From positions 2,852,001-2,916,000 of the forward strand of contig JADJXK010000002.1 of NCBI GenBank assembly GCA_016710325.1: DNA of 64,000 nt. The letters run 5' to 3'. The stretch comes from Candidatus Leptofilum proximum. GTDB lineage: Bacteria > Chloroflexota > Anaerolineae > Promineifilales > Promineifilaceae. Within the stretch, counting starts at the first letter, position 1. Every line of letters starts with the position of its first letter. A model generated the notes under the pieces. It was not told where the DNA came from, made no database searches, and was given only the letters and a program-made list of their open reading frames with translations. Shown here piece after piece: positions 16,790-25,591 of this stretch. Made by a program: the position numbers and the translations under genes.

Positions 16790-17569
16790 ATGAGTGATTT
16801 GTCTGTTTCACCTTATGAACCGGGCGGGCGCTGGCGCTTTAACTGGGTTCTACCGGTGCTGTTCCAACCGCGCCGGACCTTTACCCAAATTGTGGAAATG
16901 GATACGGCCGTCTGGCACACGCCCATCCTCATCCTCATCCTCACCGGGCTGGTACGTACCCTGGTGCAAGGTGGCCTCAAAGCCGCCGCCGCCGCCAGCG
17001 GGCAGATTAGCTTCCCGCCGGGCTGGGAATATTACACCCCGGAGCAGCAGGCCCAGTTCCAGCAGGCCATGACCGCCACCAGCGGGCCGGTTTTCACCTA
17101 TCTGCTGCCTGCCGTCATGGCCGTTTTGGGCGTCTACCTGGGCTGGCTGCTGCTGGGTTGGCTGCTGCATTTGGGGCTCACGCTCCTGGGCGGGCGCCTG
17201 AGCAGCCAGCAGGTGCTCAACGTCACCGCCTGGTCACTGCTGCCCTTTGCCCTGCGCGACGTGGTGCGCACCGTGGCCATGTGGAACAACGGCCAGGAAC
17301 TCACCAGCCTGGGGCTGTCTGGCTTTGCCCCGACCGGTGAAGGTCTGACCTTCCTCTACCTGGCCGCCCTACTCGCCTTTGTCGATATTTACCTGCTGTG
17401 GCACTGGCTGTTGCTGGGCAAGGGCCTCAACGCGGGAGCCAACCTGAGCAAGCTGAAGACGTGGACGGCCGTTCTGCTCACCGTGTTCGTGCTCTTCCTG
17501 CTGCGCGGCGTCCCGGCCCTGATTTCAGCCCAGTTTAGCGATCTGACGGTGATACGGCCGTTCTTTTAG
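16790..17569 (+). CDS. Yip1-family membrane protein
   Basis: Protein of 259 aa with about five TM helices and the Yip1/DUF1282 pattern (VLFQPRRTFTQIVEMD near the N-terminus). AAGGA at 16776-16780 lies 9 nt before the ATG. Function in bacteria is not established. First gene after the candidate leader RNA, followed by the ABC ATPase, secreted TIG/CARDB protein and FtsX permease in the same direction, suggesting a link with that transporter. Confidence 0.85.
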   Translation: MSDLSVSPYEPGGRWRFNWVLPVLFQPRRTFTQIVEMDTAVWHTPILILILTGLVRTLVQGGLKAAAAASGQISFPPGWEYYTPEQQAQFQQAMTATSGPVFTYLLPAVMAVLGVYLGWLLLGWLLHLGLTLLGGRLSSQQVLNVTAWSLLPFALRDVVRTVAMWNNGQELTSLGLSGFAPTGEGLTFLYLAALLAFVDIYLLWHWLLLGKGLNAGANLSKLKTWTAVLLTVFVLFLLRGVPALISAQFSDLTVIRPFF

Positions 17570-17570
17570 C

Positions 17571-17653
17571 CGGTAATCGGTAATCCGTAAACGGTAATCC
17601 CATCACCGATTACCGACCACCGATTACCGTTCACCGATTACCGACCACCGACT
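17571..17653. repeat. stuttering inverted repeat (GGTAATC unit)
   Basis: CGGTAATC units face several GATTACCG units, ending immediately at the ATG of the ABC ATPase. Same class near 47183, 55508, 61376 and 63150. Confidence 0.8.
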
Positions 17654-18355
17654 ATGTCTTTCATCACCATCACCAACCTGCGCAAAACGTACCAGATGGG
17701 GCGCGAGAAAGTGCACGCCCTGGATGGCGTGAGCCTGCAAGTGGAGCCCAACACTTTTTGGGCAGTCATGGGACCGTCTGGTTCGGGCAAAAGCACGCTG
17801 CTCTACCTGCTGGGTGGGCTGGATCGGCCCAGCAGCGGTGAGATTCATGTGGGCGACCGTTCCATCGGCGCGCTGGATGAAAATGGACTGGCCATCTACC
17901 GTCAGCAGACGATTGGCTTCATCTTCCAATCGTTTAACCTTATCCCCAGCCTGAGCGCCCTGGACAACGTGGCCTTCCCCATGCGTTTTGCCCGCGTGCC
18001 GCGCCACCAGCGTTACGCCCGCGCCTTTGAGCTGCTGCAGCGCGTCGGGCTGGCTGACCGGGTGCACCACAAACCGACCGAGCTTTCCGGCGGGCAGCAG
18101 CAGCGCGTGGCCGTGGCCCGCGCCCTGGTCAACAACCCGCAGCTCATCCTGGCCGATGAGCCAACGGGCAACCTGGACACCGCCAGCGGCAGCAGCATCA
18201 TGCAGCTGCTGGCCGATTTGCACCAAAACGGCCGTACCATCCTCGTTGTCACCCACGATCCACGCATGTCGGCTTATGCCACCAATACCGTGCACATGCT
18301 GGACGGCCGTATCGTTTCCGACGCCGAATATGAGGCGGCAACTACGATTCATTAA
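17654..18355 (+). CDS. ABC transporter ATP-binding protein (MacB/LolD type)
   Basis: Protein of 233 aa, typical of stand-alone MacB/LolD/FtsE-type ATPases. Walker A GPSGSGKST (40-48), Q-loop FQSFNLIPSLSALDNV, signature LSGGQQQRVAVARAL (144-158), Walker B LILADEPTGNLD (164-175) and the switch histidine THDPR. Powers the FtsX-type permease encoded at 20383. Such systems are usually mechanotransmission machines acting on extracytoplasmic lipoproteins or peptides rather than classic importers. Confidence 0.95.
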   Translation: MSFITITNLRKTYQMGREKVHALDGVSLQVEPNTFWAVMGPSGSGKSTLLYLLGGLDRPSSGEIHVGDRSIGALDENGLAIYRQQTIGFIFQSFNLIPSLSALDNVAFPMRFARVPRHQRYARAFELLQRVGLADRVHHKPTELSGGQQQRVAVARALVNNPQLILADEPTGNLDTASGSSIMQLLADLHQNGRTILVVTHDPRMSAYATNTVHMLDGRIVSDAEYEAATTIH

Positions 18356-18362
18356 AAGGCGG

Positions 18363-18440
18363 AGTGAAACGTGATAAGTGATAAGTAAAAAGTAAGAGCA
18401 CCCTTCAAACTTTTCACTTTTTACTTTTCACTTCTTACTT
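18363..18440. repeat. stuttering inverted repeat (AAGTGA unit)
   Basis: GTGATAAGTGATAAGTAAAAAG on the left arm (mixed units) faces CTTTTCACTTTTTAC-type units on the right arm. Confidence 0.75.
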
Positions 18441-18459
18441 CCCGCCAACAGGCAACCTA

Positions 18460-20295
18460 ATGAAACAATCTCTAACACAAAAAATAATCCTTCTTTTCTT
18501 TTTGCTGCTGCTTGTAGGCGGGTCGCTGGTTAACGGACTGCGCCCGGCTCCGGCCAGGGCCCAAACCGACACACCAACGCCGTCGGCCACACCGTCGATT
18601 GTAGTGAGCAGTGTGCAGCCCAACAGCGTCAGCAACCTGGTGGACACCGAACTGGTGGTTACCGGCAGCGGTTTTGTTGATGGCGCAGTGGTCGTTTTGT
18701 CGGGGCTGGGTGGACTGAACACGACGTTTGTCAGCAGCAGCCTGCTGCGGGCCAACCTGCCTGAGGGCACCGCGCCCGGCGGTTACAGTGTCACGGTGAT
18801 CAATCCCAACGCTGCTTCGGCTTCCCTGGCCAATGCCCTCACGGTGACCGCCCCGGCTGGGCCAACAAACACGCCGGAACCCACCAACACCCCTGCCCCG
18901 ACGGCGTTTGTACGGCCGTTGCTCGTCGTCAACAGCTACGGCGCCAGTTCGGCCGAAGTCACCCCCGGTGAAAACCTGGCCTTTGAGATGACCATCGCCA
19001 ATGCCGGGCAGAGCCGGGCCAGCAACGTCGTGGCCACCTTTGTGGCCGGGAACTTTACCGCGCGCGACACCGGCGGCGTGCAGGCGCTGGGCACCATCGA
19101 CCCAGGGGGCACGGTGCGCTTCTGGCAGCCCCTGGCCGCCAGCCGCGATCTGGCCGGGCAAAGCATCGGCACGCTGGAGGTCAAGGTCGATTACACCGAC
19201 GTAAACGGCACCAGCTACAGCGAAACGTTTGCCCTCACCTTCCCCATCAAACGCGTGGCCACCGGCGGCGCCGCGGCGACGGCTACGCCCACGGCCACAG
19301 CAACCGCCACGGCCACCAGCGGCCCCGTCCTGCGGCCGCAGCTGCTGGTCACCAGCTACGAAATTGACCAGGAACAGCTCCAGCCGGGCATGGGCTTTAC
19401 CCTCAGCCTGACGGTGCAGAACCAGGGCAACAGCGAAGCCCGCCGCGTGACGATGATTTTGGGCGGCGGCAGCACCACGGGCGGCACGGTAGACGGCACC
19501 CCCGTGCCCGGTGGTGGGCTGGACGGCGCGGGCGGCGATTTTGGCAAATTTGCCCCGGTTGGCGCTTCCAACGTGCAAACCCTGGGCAACCTGGCCGAAG
19601 CGGACAGTCTGCAAACCACCATGGCGCTCATCGTCAACGCCGCCACGGAGCCGGGCGCGTACCCGGTGAAGGTCTCCTTTGTCTACACCGACGAGCGCAA
19701 CAACAATTACGAAGACGACCAGGTGATTACGCTGCTGGTTTACAAACGGCCGTCCGTGGAAATGAACTTCTACTCCCCCGTGTTTGACTTCTTCGTAGGG
19801 CAGCCGGGCAGTTTGCCGCTGCAGTTGGTGAACAGTGGACGGACATCGGCCGTTTTTGGCAATTTCAGCGTGACGGCCGAAGGGGCGACGTTTGAGAACA
19901 ACAGCTTCTTCGTCGGTACGCTGGACCCCGGGGGTTTTTTCCCGCTGGATGCTGTCATCTACCCCGAAGTGCCCGGCCCGCTGGACCTGGTGCTGAGTGT
20001 CAACTACACCGATGACTTTAACCAGCCGCAGGTGCTCACCCAAACGCTCACTATCAACGTCATCGACGCGCCCATCTTTGAGGAACCCATCGACGGTTTC
20101 CCCGAAGAGCCGCTGCCAGAAGCAGAACCCGAACCAGAAACGTTTGGCCAGAAAGTGTGGCGCTTCATCCTCGGCCTGCTGGGCCTCAGCAGCGGCATCC
20201 CCCAGCCCGCCCAACCCGACTTTGGCGTCCCCGGCGAATTCCCGGTGGATGGCCCCGTGGATGCACCACTTGAAGGGCCGGTCTTCGGGCCATAA
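18460..20295 (+). CDS. secreted IPT/TIG plus CARDB-repeat protein, ABC-associated
   Basis: Protein of 611 aa. Signal peptide ~1-35 (Ala-rich ARAQ cleavage region), IPT/TIG domain ~45-130 (VSSVQPNSVSNLVDTELVVTG), a Thr/Pro linker, then three CARDB/NEW3-like beta-sandwich units at ~150-265, ~290-425 and ~430-535 (SYGASSAEVTPGENLAFEMTI; SYEIDQEQLQPGMGF). A Glu/Pro-rich segment and a short hydrophobic stretch at ~558-572 lie near the C-terminus. It sits between ATPase and permease genes, where MacA-type fusion proteins usually lie, so it may be the extracytoplasmic partner of the transporter. Confidence 0.8.
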   Translation: MKQSLTQKIILLFFLLLLVGGSLVNGLRPAPARAQTDTPTPSATPSIVVSSVQPNSVSNLVDTELVVTGSGFVDGAVVVLSGLGGLNTTFVSSSLLRANLPEGTAPGGYSVTVINPNAASASLANALTVTAPAGPTNTPEPTNTPAPTAFVRPLLVVNSYGASSAEVTPGENLAFEMTIANAGQSRASNVVATFVAGNFTARDTGGVQALGTIDPGGTVRFWQPLAASRDLAGQSIGTLEVKVDYTDVNGTSYSETFALTFPIKRVATGGAAATATPTATATATATSGPVLRPQLLVTSYEIDQEQLQPGMGFTLSLTVQNQGNSEARRVTMILGGGSTTGGTVDGTPVPGGGLDGAGGDFGKFAPVGASNVQTLGNLAEADSLQTTMALIVNAATEPGAYPVKVSFVYTDERNNNYEDDQVITLLVYKRPSVEMNFYSPVFDFFVGQPGSLPLQLVNSGRTSAVFGNFSVTAEGATFENNSFFVGTLDPGGFFPLDAVIYPEVPGPLDLVLSVNYTDDFNQPQVLTQTLTINVIDAPIFEEPIDGFPEEPLPEAEPEPETFGQKVWRFILGLLGLSSGIPQPAQPDFGVPGEFPVDGPVDAPLEGPVFGP

Positions 20296-20299
20296 AAAT

Positions 20300-20370
20300 T
20301 AACCGCAAAGAACGCTAAGAGCGCAAAGTTTTTTTTATTTCTTTGCGTTCTCTGCGTCCTTTGCGGTGAA
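20300..20370. repeat. stuttering inverted repeat (CGCAAAGAA unit)
   Basis: AACCGCAAAGAACGCTAAG and following units face CTTTGCGTTCTCTGCGTCC-type units between the TIG/CARDB and FtsX genes. Confidence 0.8.
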
Positions 20371-20382
20371 AAGGGCTTTCTT

Positions 20383-21687
20383 ATGGGCATACTTGATTTG
20401 CTTTCACTCGTGTGGGAAAACCTGACCCGGCGCAAGGGGCGCGTGGCGCTGACGGCCGTTGGGGTCATCATCGGTACGGCGGCGGTGGTGCTGCTGGTGT
20501 CGTTGGGCAATGGCTTGCAGCAAAACGCCGCCAGCCAGCTCGGCGGCATTGGCGACCTGACCAAGATCCAGGTGTGGCCCAACTGGGGCGAACCCGACCC
20601 GGAGACGGGTGAACCGGGCACCGTCACCGTCATCACCGACCAGACCGTGGCCGATATTCAGGCGCTGCCGGGGGTAACGGCCGTCATCCCCCAGGAATAT
20701 TTCCAGGGCTGGGGGTTTATCAGCGTGGATCGGCTGGAAGGCGGCGGGCAGCTCGTGGGCATCGGCACCGATGACCTGAGCAACCTGGGCGTGAAGGCAC
20801 AGGCGGGCACGCTAAAGCTGGAACGCGGCACGATGATTATTGGATCGGCCGTCCCGCAAAACCTGTACAATCCCCGCCCGCGCCCCGGCGAATCCATCGA
20901 GCCGCCCGCGGCTGGGGATCTGTTGGACAAGCAGGTTTCGCTAGTGCTGGTGAAGTGGAACAACGACGGCACGGAAACGCGCAAAACCGTGCGCATGCGT
21001 ATCACCGGCGTTATTGCCGAAGCCCGCGACGAACCGGACTGGTCGATGTACATCTCCCTGCCGGAGATGGCGGGCTACAACACCTGGGTGCAGGGTAAAC
21101 CGATTGACCGCGATGAAGTGGGTTACCCTGGCCTGGTGGTGCGCGCCGCCTCCATCGACAACGTCATCGACATCACCGACCAGATTGTGGCGCTGGGTTA
21201 CCAGGCGTATTCGCCGCAGTCGTTTGTGCAGGGCATCAGCGGCTTTTACACTATTCTGCAGGTCATTTTTGGCGGCGTGGGGGCGATTGCTCTGCTGGTG
21301 GCGGCCATCGGCATTGCCAACACCATGGCCATGGCCATCCTGGAGCGCACCCGCGAGATCGGGCTGATGAAGGCGGTGGGAGCCACCAACCGTCATGTGC
21401 TGGCGGTGTTTTTAGGCGAATCGGCGGGCATTGGCTTTTTGGGCGGCCTGGGCGGCGTGCTGCTGGGCTGGGGGCTGGGCCAGGTGGTCAACGTGCTGGC
21501 GCTGGCTTACCTGGCCGGGCAGTCGGTGGAAACCGGCGCACCGCCGCCCACGGTGGCCGTGGCCACCCCCACCTGGCTGCCGGTGTTTGCCCTGGTGTTT
21601 GCCACCATCGTCGGGCTCATTTCCGGGCTCTACCCGGCGCTGGGGGCAGCGACACTGTCGCCGATCAAAGCTTTGAAGTACGAATAG
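20383..21687 (+). CDS. FtsX/MacB-type ABC permease
   Basis: Protein of 434 aa: N-terminal TM (~20-42, GRVALTAVGVIIGTAAVVLLVSL), a large periplasmic MacB-like domain (~45-290) and three C-terminal TMs including FGGVGAIALLVAAIGIANTMAMAILERTREIG-like FtsX core sequence. Partner of the ATPase at 17654. Substrate unknown. Followed by a perfect terminator hairpin. Confidence 0.93.
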   Translation: MGILDLLSLVWENLTRRKGRVALTAVGVIIGTAAVVLLVSLGNGLQQNAASQLGGIGDLTKIQVWPNWGEPDPETGEPGTVTVITDQTVADIQALPGVTAVIPQEYFQGWGFISVDRLEGGGQLVGIGTDDLSNLGVKAQAGTLKLERGTMIIGSAVPQNLYNPRPRPGESIEPPAAGDLLDKQVSLVLVKWNNDGTETRKTVRMRITGVIAEARDEPDWSMYISLPEMAGYNTWVQGKPIDRDEVGYPGLVVRAASIDNVIDITDQIVALGYQAYSPQSFVQGISGFYTILQVIFGGVGAIALLVAAIGIANTMAMAILERTREIGLMKAVGATNRHVLAVFLGESAGIGFLGGLGGVLLGWGLGQVVNVLALAYLAGQSVETGAPPPTVAVATPTWLPVFALVFATIVGLISGLYPALGAATLSPIKALKYE

Positions 21688-21695
21688 CTGTGGTG

Positions 21696-21728
21696 AGATT
21701 GGGCCAATCTCGGAGATTGGCCCAATCT
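21696..21728 (+). terminator. terminator hairpin after the FtsX gene
   Basis: 15-bp stem (21696-21710 with 21714-21728) and a 3-nt loop CGG. Lies between convergent genes and may act in both directions. Confidence 0.75.
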
Positions 21729-21735
21729 GTAACCT

Positions 21736-22365
21736 CTAGCTCCACTTCACCCCAATGTCCATCACAATATCGGCCGCCTTGTCACCCTGGTCGGCGGCGT
21801 TGGAGAGGTGGCGCAGCACCTCGCGGCACTTGAGCATGCGCATGATGTGCTCGGCGTCTTCCGGCCCTCTGAACAGCTCGGCCAGGCTGCGGCGGTAGGC
21901 GTTTTCTACGGCGTTTTCCAGCTTCTTCACGCGGCGGGCGTGCTCATTGGCCACGCGGGGATGGTCCAGCAGGCGCTGCATTGTAAGATGTAGTTCCTTG
22001 GCCATTTCCAACAGCAGGTCGGCCAGTTCGGATACGGCCGTAAACGGCGCCAGCTCAAAAATTTCCAGCTCTTCAATGGTGTCATACACGTAATCAATAA
22101 AGTTATCCAGCGCCCGCGACAGAGCAAAAATGTCCTCGCGGTCCAGCGGCGTCACAAAGCTGTCTTCCAGCTCATGCACCAAAATCCGGTGGACTTCATC
22201 GGCGTCCTTCTCTACCTGGCGCGCCTGCACGCTGCGCTTTTCGTTTGGCTTTTTCAGGTACGCCTGCAGCGACTCCACGCTCACCACGGTGTATGCACCC
22301 TGCCGGATGAGCAGCTGTAAAAAATTGCTTTGTTTAGGCTTTAAGAATCGTTTCAGCCACTCCAT
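21736..22365 (-). CDS. PhoU-like DUF47 protein
   Basis: Protein of 209 aa, all-helical, of the DUF47/PhoU-like family (VEKDADEVHRILVHELEDSFVTPLDREDIFALSRALDNFIDYVYD). Family members accompany Pit-type phosphate transporters and probably regulate them. The ATG at 22365 is preceded by GGAGG at 8 nt; a TTG five codons upstream lies inside that ribosome site. The pit gene lies immediately upstream in the same direction. Confidence 0.92.
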   Translation of the reverse strand: MEWLKRFLKPKQSNFLQLLIRQGAYTVVSVESLQAYLKKPNEKRSVQARQVEKDADEVHRILVHELEDSFVTPLDREDIFALSRALDNFIDYVYDTIEELEIFELAPFTAVSELADLLLEMAKELHLTMQRLLDHPRVANEHARRVKKLENAVENAYRRSLAELFRGPEDAEHIMRMLKCREVLRHLSNAADQGDKAADIVMDIGVKWS

Positions 22366-22409
22366 ACCGGCTGCCTCCAAAAAACGTTGGTCGATTTTAC
22401 AAAATCGAC

Positions 22410-23393
22410 CTACAAAACCGCATTTAAGGGAAAGTAAAACAGCGCTGCCAGCAAGCCTGTCACGGGAATGGTGAGCACCCAGGCAATGAGCATCTCGTAG
22501 CCCACTTGCCAGCGCACCTTGGTAAACCGCTGCGCCGAGCCCGCACCCATAATGCTGGAGCTCATCACCTGCGTGGTGCTGACCGGGCCGCCCAGCAGCG
22601 CCGCGCCCAAAATGATCGCCGCGCCAGAGATTTGCGACACAAAGCCATCTACCGGGCGAATTTTGTAGATACGGCCGCCCAGGGTGCGAATGAGCCGCCA
22701 GCCACCCAGCGCCGTACCCAGGGCAATGGCCCCGGCGCTGAGGGCAATTACCCAGACCGGCACGGCAAATTCGCCAATCATGCCTTCCACCACCAGCCCC
22801 AGGGTGATGATGCCCATTGTTTTTTGCGCATCGTTGGCGCCGTGGCTGAGGGCTAAGCCAACGGCCGTTACCACCTGCGCCTGTTTAAAGAAGATGTTGA
22901 TCCGCGGCGAAGCGCCTCGCACCAGAAACAGCGTCAGGTTCATGAGCAAATAGCCAACAATCAGCCCCAAAATCGGCGAAAGAAAGAGGGCCACCAGCAC
23001 CGTGGTCAGCCCGCTGGCCTGAATGGCCCCAGCCCCCGAAGCAACAACAACCGCGCCCACGACGCCACCCACCAGCGCGTGTGACGAGCTGGCCGGGATG
23101 CCTAGATACCAGGTAACCACGTTCCAGACCACGGCCGCCAGCATGGCAGCAATCACCACTGGCATGGTCACGTGCACCGGGTCCGTCAGCCCCTTGCCGA
23201 TGGTTTCGGCGACGGCCACGCCAAAGAGGAACGGCCCGACAAAGTGGGCCACGGCCGCCAGCCACAATACCCGGCGCGGCGCCATCGCCCGCGAGGCAAT
23301 GGGCGTGGCCACAATGTTGGCGCTGTCGTGGAATCCGTTGAGAAAGTCGAAAATCAGGGCTGTGATCAGCAGCAGAAAAAAGGGAAAACTCAT
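22410..23393 (-). CDS. Pit-family inorganic phosphate transporter
   Basis: Low-affinity phosphate/metal-phosphate permease, 327 aa, about ten TM helices. The duplicated Pit signatures are visible: DFLNGFHDSANIVAT near the N-terminus and SHGANDAQKTMGI in the second half. Forms an operon with the downstream PhoU-like gene. A Pho-box-like direct repeat lies 55-75 bp upstream of the start. Confidence 0.95.
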   Translation of the reverse strand: MSFPFFLLLITALIFDFLNGFHDSANIVATPIASRAMAPRRVLWLAAVAHFVGPFLFGVAVAETIGKGLTDPVHVTMPVVIAAMLAAVVWNVVTWYLGIPASSSHALVGGVVGAVVVASGAGAIQASGLTTVLVALFLSPILGLIVGYLLMNLTLFLVRGASPRINIFFKQAQVVTAVGLALSHGANDAQKTMGIITLGLVVEGMIGEFAVPVWVIALSAGAIALGTALGGWRLIRTLGGRIYKIRPVDGFVSQISGAAIILGAALLGGPVSTTQVMSSSIMGAGSAQRFTKVRWQVGYEMLIAWVLTIPVTGLLAALFYFPLNAVL

Positions 23394-23448
23394 GAATGCT
23401 CGGGTTGCTGTCGCACAGATCTTTTATGCCGATCTGCAAGGCTTGATT

Positions 23449-23467
23449 GTTAACAACTTGTTAACAG
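23449..23467 (-). promoter_or_regulatory. Pho-box-like 11-bp direct repeat upstream of pit
   Basis: On the minus strand TGTTAACAA occurs twice with an 11-bp period (TTAACA at 23450-23455 and 23461-23466 on the plus strand). The 11-bp-spaced TTAACA pair matches the arrangement of PhoP/PhoB boxes. Functional assignment is inference from placement before a phosphate transporter. Confidence 0.4.
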
Positions 23468-23499
23468 TATAAAAGCATCCCCAAGTTCCGGCAAAGGCC

Positions 23500-24171
23500 T
23501 TATGTCACGGTTAAAAGAGGAATTAGTTCATCCATTGGCTGCTGGCAAAGGGTGAGCACTTTTTCGGCGATATGTTGGGGGGGAGACGGCCGTTCCTCAT
23601 CTGGCAGCAGCACGTGAACCCGCAGGCCGTACCCGGCATACTCACGGGCACATTCCCGGCTGAAGCCCACTACCCCCGCCTTGCTGGCACAATACACCGC
23701 CCGGTTTTCCAGCGGCGTTTGTACACCCGCCGTGGAGGCGATATTGATAATCACCCCGCCGCGATCCTGGTTTTCATCGGCCATCACCCGGCCGCAGAGC
23801 TGGCTCATGAAGAAGGTGCCCTTCAGGTTCACTTCCAGGCAGCGGTTCCACTCCCATTCGTCCAGCTTGAGGATGGTGGAGCGGGGCATGACGGCCGCGT
23901 TGTTGACCAGGATGTCGAGCTGGCCCCATTCGGCGCGCGTGGTTTCAATGATGTGCACACATTGGAACTTGTTGGCCACATCGGCGGCCACGGCGACGGC
24001 TTGCCCACCGGCTTCACGAATGGAGACGGCCGTTCGCTCCGCCCGATCCGGGTTCAGGTCATTAACCGCCACCCGCACTCCAACGGCGGCCAGGACCTGG
24101 GCGATGACTGCCCCTAAACCCTGGCCCGCGCCGGTCACAATTGCCACTTTGTTGTGAAGAAAATTGTCCAT
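23500..24171 (-). CDS. short-chain dehydrogenase/reductase
   Basis: Protein of 223 aa. Rossmann cofactor motif VTGAGQGLGAVIA near residues 12-24, NNAAVMP after beta-4, catalytic Ser in INIASTAG, and the active-site pair YCASK. The acidic residue after beta-2 (NDLNPDR) suggests NAD preference. Slightly short at the C-terminus. The ATG at 24171 is chosen because the upstream extension merely translates the GTGAAAC-type repeat. Substrate unknown. Confidence 0.88.
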   Translation of the reverse strand: MDNFLHNKVAIVTGAGQGLGAVIAQVLAAVGVRVAVNDLNPDRAERTAVSIREAGGQAVAVAADVANKFQCVHIIETTRAEWGQLDILVNNAAVMPRSTILKLDEWEWNRCLEVNLKGTFFMSQLCGRVMADENQDRGGVIINIASTAGVQTPLENRAVYCASKAGVVGFSRECAREYAGYGLRVHVLLPDEERPSPPQHIAEKVLTLCQQPMDELIPLLTVT

Positions 24172-24195
24172 TGGCCCAGTATACGCCAATTCAAT

Positions 24196-24253
24196 GATGC
24201 GTGAAACGTGAAACGTGAGGAGTAAACCATCACGTTTCACGCTTCACGTTTCA
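24196..24253. repeat. GTGAAAC-type stuttering inverted repeat
   Basis: GCGTGAAACGTGAAACGTGA on the left arm; the right arm has three TCACGTTTCACGC-like units. Confidence 0.85.
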
Positions 24254-24267
24254 CACCCGGGCAGGGA

Positions 24268-25500
24268 TCAATCTTCGGAATCATCCGTTACTTCGGTGAT
24301 GGGCCAATCCCAATCCTGCGTGGTGGCAATACGCCACAGCCGGTAGTTTACCTGGCTCAGCTTTTGTTGGAAGTCAGCGGCCAGCCCCACGAGGGCGTCT
24401 GGCGACTGCTGCTGCTGCGCCCGCAGGCTTTGCTGCAAGGCGTTGGCCGACTGCGCCGCCGCGGTCATGCCCTGGGCGTAGACGGGGTTGAGGGCGATGG
24501 CGGCATCACCCGCTACCAGGAACCCTTCCAGGTAACGGGGCAGCTTGTCGTAGCGGCGCACCCGGTTTTCTGTGCGCTGGAAACCGTTGGGGTGTGACAG
24601 CGGCCGGGCGTCTTTGATCGCTTCATAAAAGCTGGGCGCAGGCAGGCTTTGGGCAAAGGCCTCAAAACCGGCTGCGTCGTTGGGCGGCACATCACCGGCC
24701 ACGCCAATGAGGGTGGCACACCAACGGCCGTGTTCCATAGGCACAATGATGCCGCCGCGTGTACCGTGCGGGGGTTCCGGGGGAATGTACAGCGTTTTCC
24801 ACGCGCTGAAGTTGGCGGGCGCCTGGTACAGCCGTGAGGTGTAGGCCACAAACGGGTTGATGCGCCACTCTTCCGGCGGCGTGTAGCCCAGATCGGCCAG
24901 CCACTGCGGCGCCTTGGAGCCGCGCCCGCTGGTATCGATCACCAGGTTGGCGGTGACCTCATTTTCGTTGAAGTTGGCATCACGCCGGGGGCGCAGCCGC
25001 AGCCCGGTTACCTGGCGGCCTGCGGCATCCGTCTTGAGACCATCCACAAGGCAGCTGGTGATCACCGAGACGTTAGGCAGGGCCATCACCCGCCGCCGGA
25101 TGATACATTCCAGCAGCGGGCGGCTGCTGGCGATGCTGGTGGTGCGGCGCTGCGGCGTTTGCCAACGGCCGTTTTGGAAGTAAGCAATATCCGTCCGGGC
25201 ATCAATTTTGATGGCGCCCTCGGCCGCCATTTCGGCCAGCAGGCCAGGAAACATCTGCTCCAGGATGGACTGCCCACGCGGCATCAGCGTATGCACATGG
25301 CGCCCCTGGGGCACACCCTGGCGAAAATCCTCCGGGCTCTCCAGGCGGTCTCGCTCCACGATGGTGACCTGGTTAAAAAAGTCGCTCAAGACGCGCGCGG
25401 CCGTTAACCCGGCAATCCCGCTGCCAATCACCACGGCATGATCGTAACATCGATTCAGTTCTACCGGCTGATCCGGTGCACGTTGCGCTGTTTTTAACAT
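24268..25500 (-). CDS. FAD-dependent oxidoreductase (aromatic hydroxylase/GGR-like)
   Basis: Protein of 410 aa. FAD-binding GxGxxG at 26-31 (VVIGSGIAGLTAARVL) and the second FAD signature GFLVAGDAAIALNPVYAQGM typical of group A flavin monooxygenases and geranylgeranyl-reductase relatives. A conserved DTSGRGS also fits. The substrate is unknown. A 114-aa protein with an internal sequence duplication is encoded immediately upstream in the same direction, separated by a hairpin. Confidence 0.88.
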   Translation of the reverse strand: MLKTAQRAPDQPVELNRCYDHAVVIGSGIAGLTAARVLSDFFNQVTIVERDRLESPEDFRQGVPQGRHVHTLMPRGQSILEQMFPGLLAEMAAEGAIKIDARTDIAYFQNGRWQTPQRRTTSIASSRPLLECIIRRRVMALPNVSVITSCLVDGLKTDAAGRQVTGLRLRPRRDANFNENEVTANLVIDTSGRGSKAPQWLADLGYTPPEEWRINPFVAYTSRLYQAPANFSAWKTLYIPPEPPHGTRGGIIVPMEHGRWCATLIGVAGDVPPNDAAGFEAFAQSLPAPSFYEAIKDARPLSHPNGFQRTENRVRRYDKLPRYLEGFLVAGDAAIALNPVYAQGMTAAAQSANALQQSLRAQQQQSPDALVGLAADFQQKLSQVNYRLWRIATTQDWDWPITEVTDDSED

Positions 25501-25525
25501 GATGATTTCCTCACCTAAAAATAAA

Positions 25526-25572
25526 CAGCCACGACAACGGCCGCTGTGGGAAAACGGCCGTCATCGTGGCTG
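25526..25572 (-). terminator. hairpin between the small protein gene and the FAD oxidoreductase gene
   Basis: CAGCCACGA (25526-25534) pairs with TCGTGGCTG (25564-25572) around an inner CGGCCG/CGGCCG dyad. Could partially terminate or set the ratio of the two products. Confidence 0.6.
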
Positions 25573-25591
25573 GGACAATATGGGGGGCGCG

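Noticed and set aside
18472..20214. Long minus-strand open frame of ~580 codons opposite the TIG/CARDB gene
   Set aside because: Mirror of a GC-rich gene; product is His/Arg/Gly-rich without domains, and the plus-strand protein has a clear signal peptide and domains.
24172..24240. N-terminal extensions such as ...LLLTFHVSRIIEL on the SDR (and similar TFHVSR-like starts on other genes)
   Set aside because: These residues are translations of GTGAAAC-type intergenic repeats; ribosome sites or family similarity favour the later starts.
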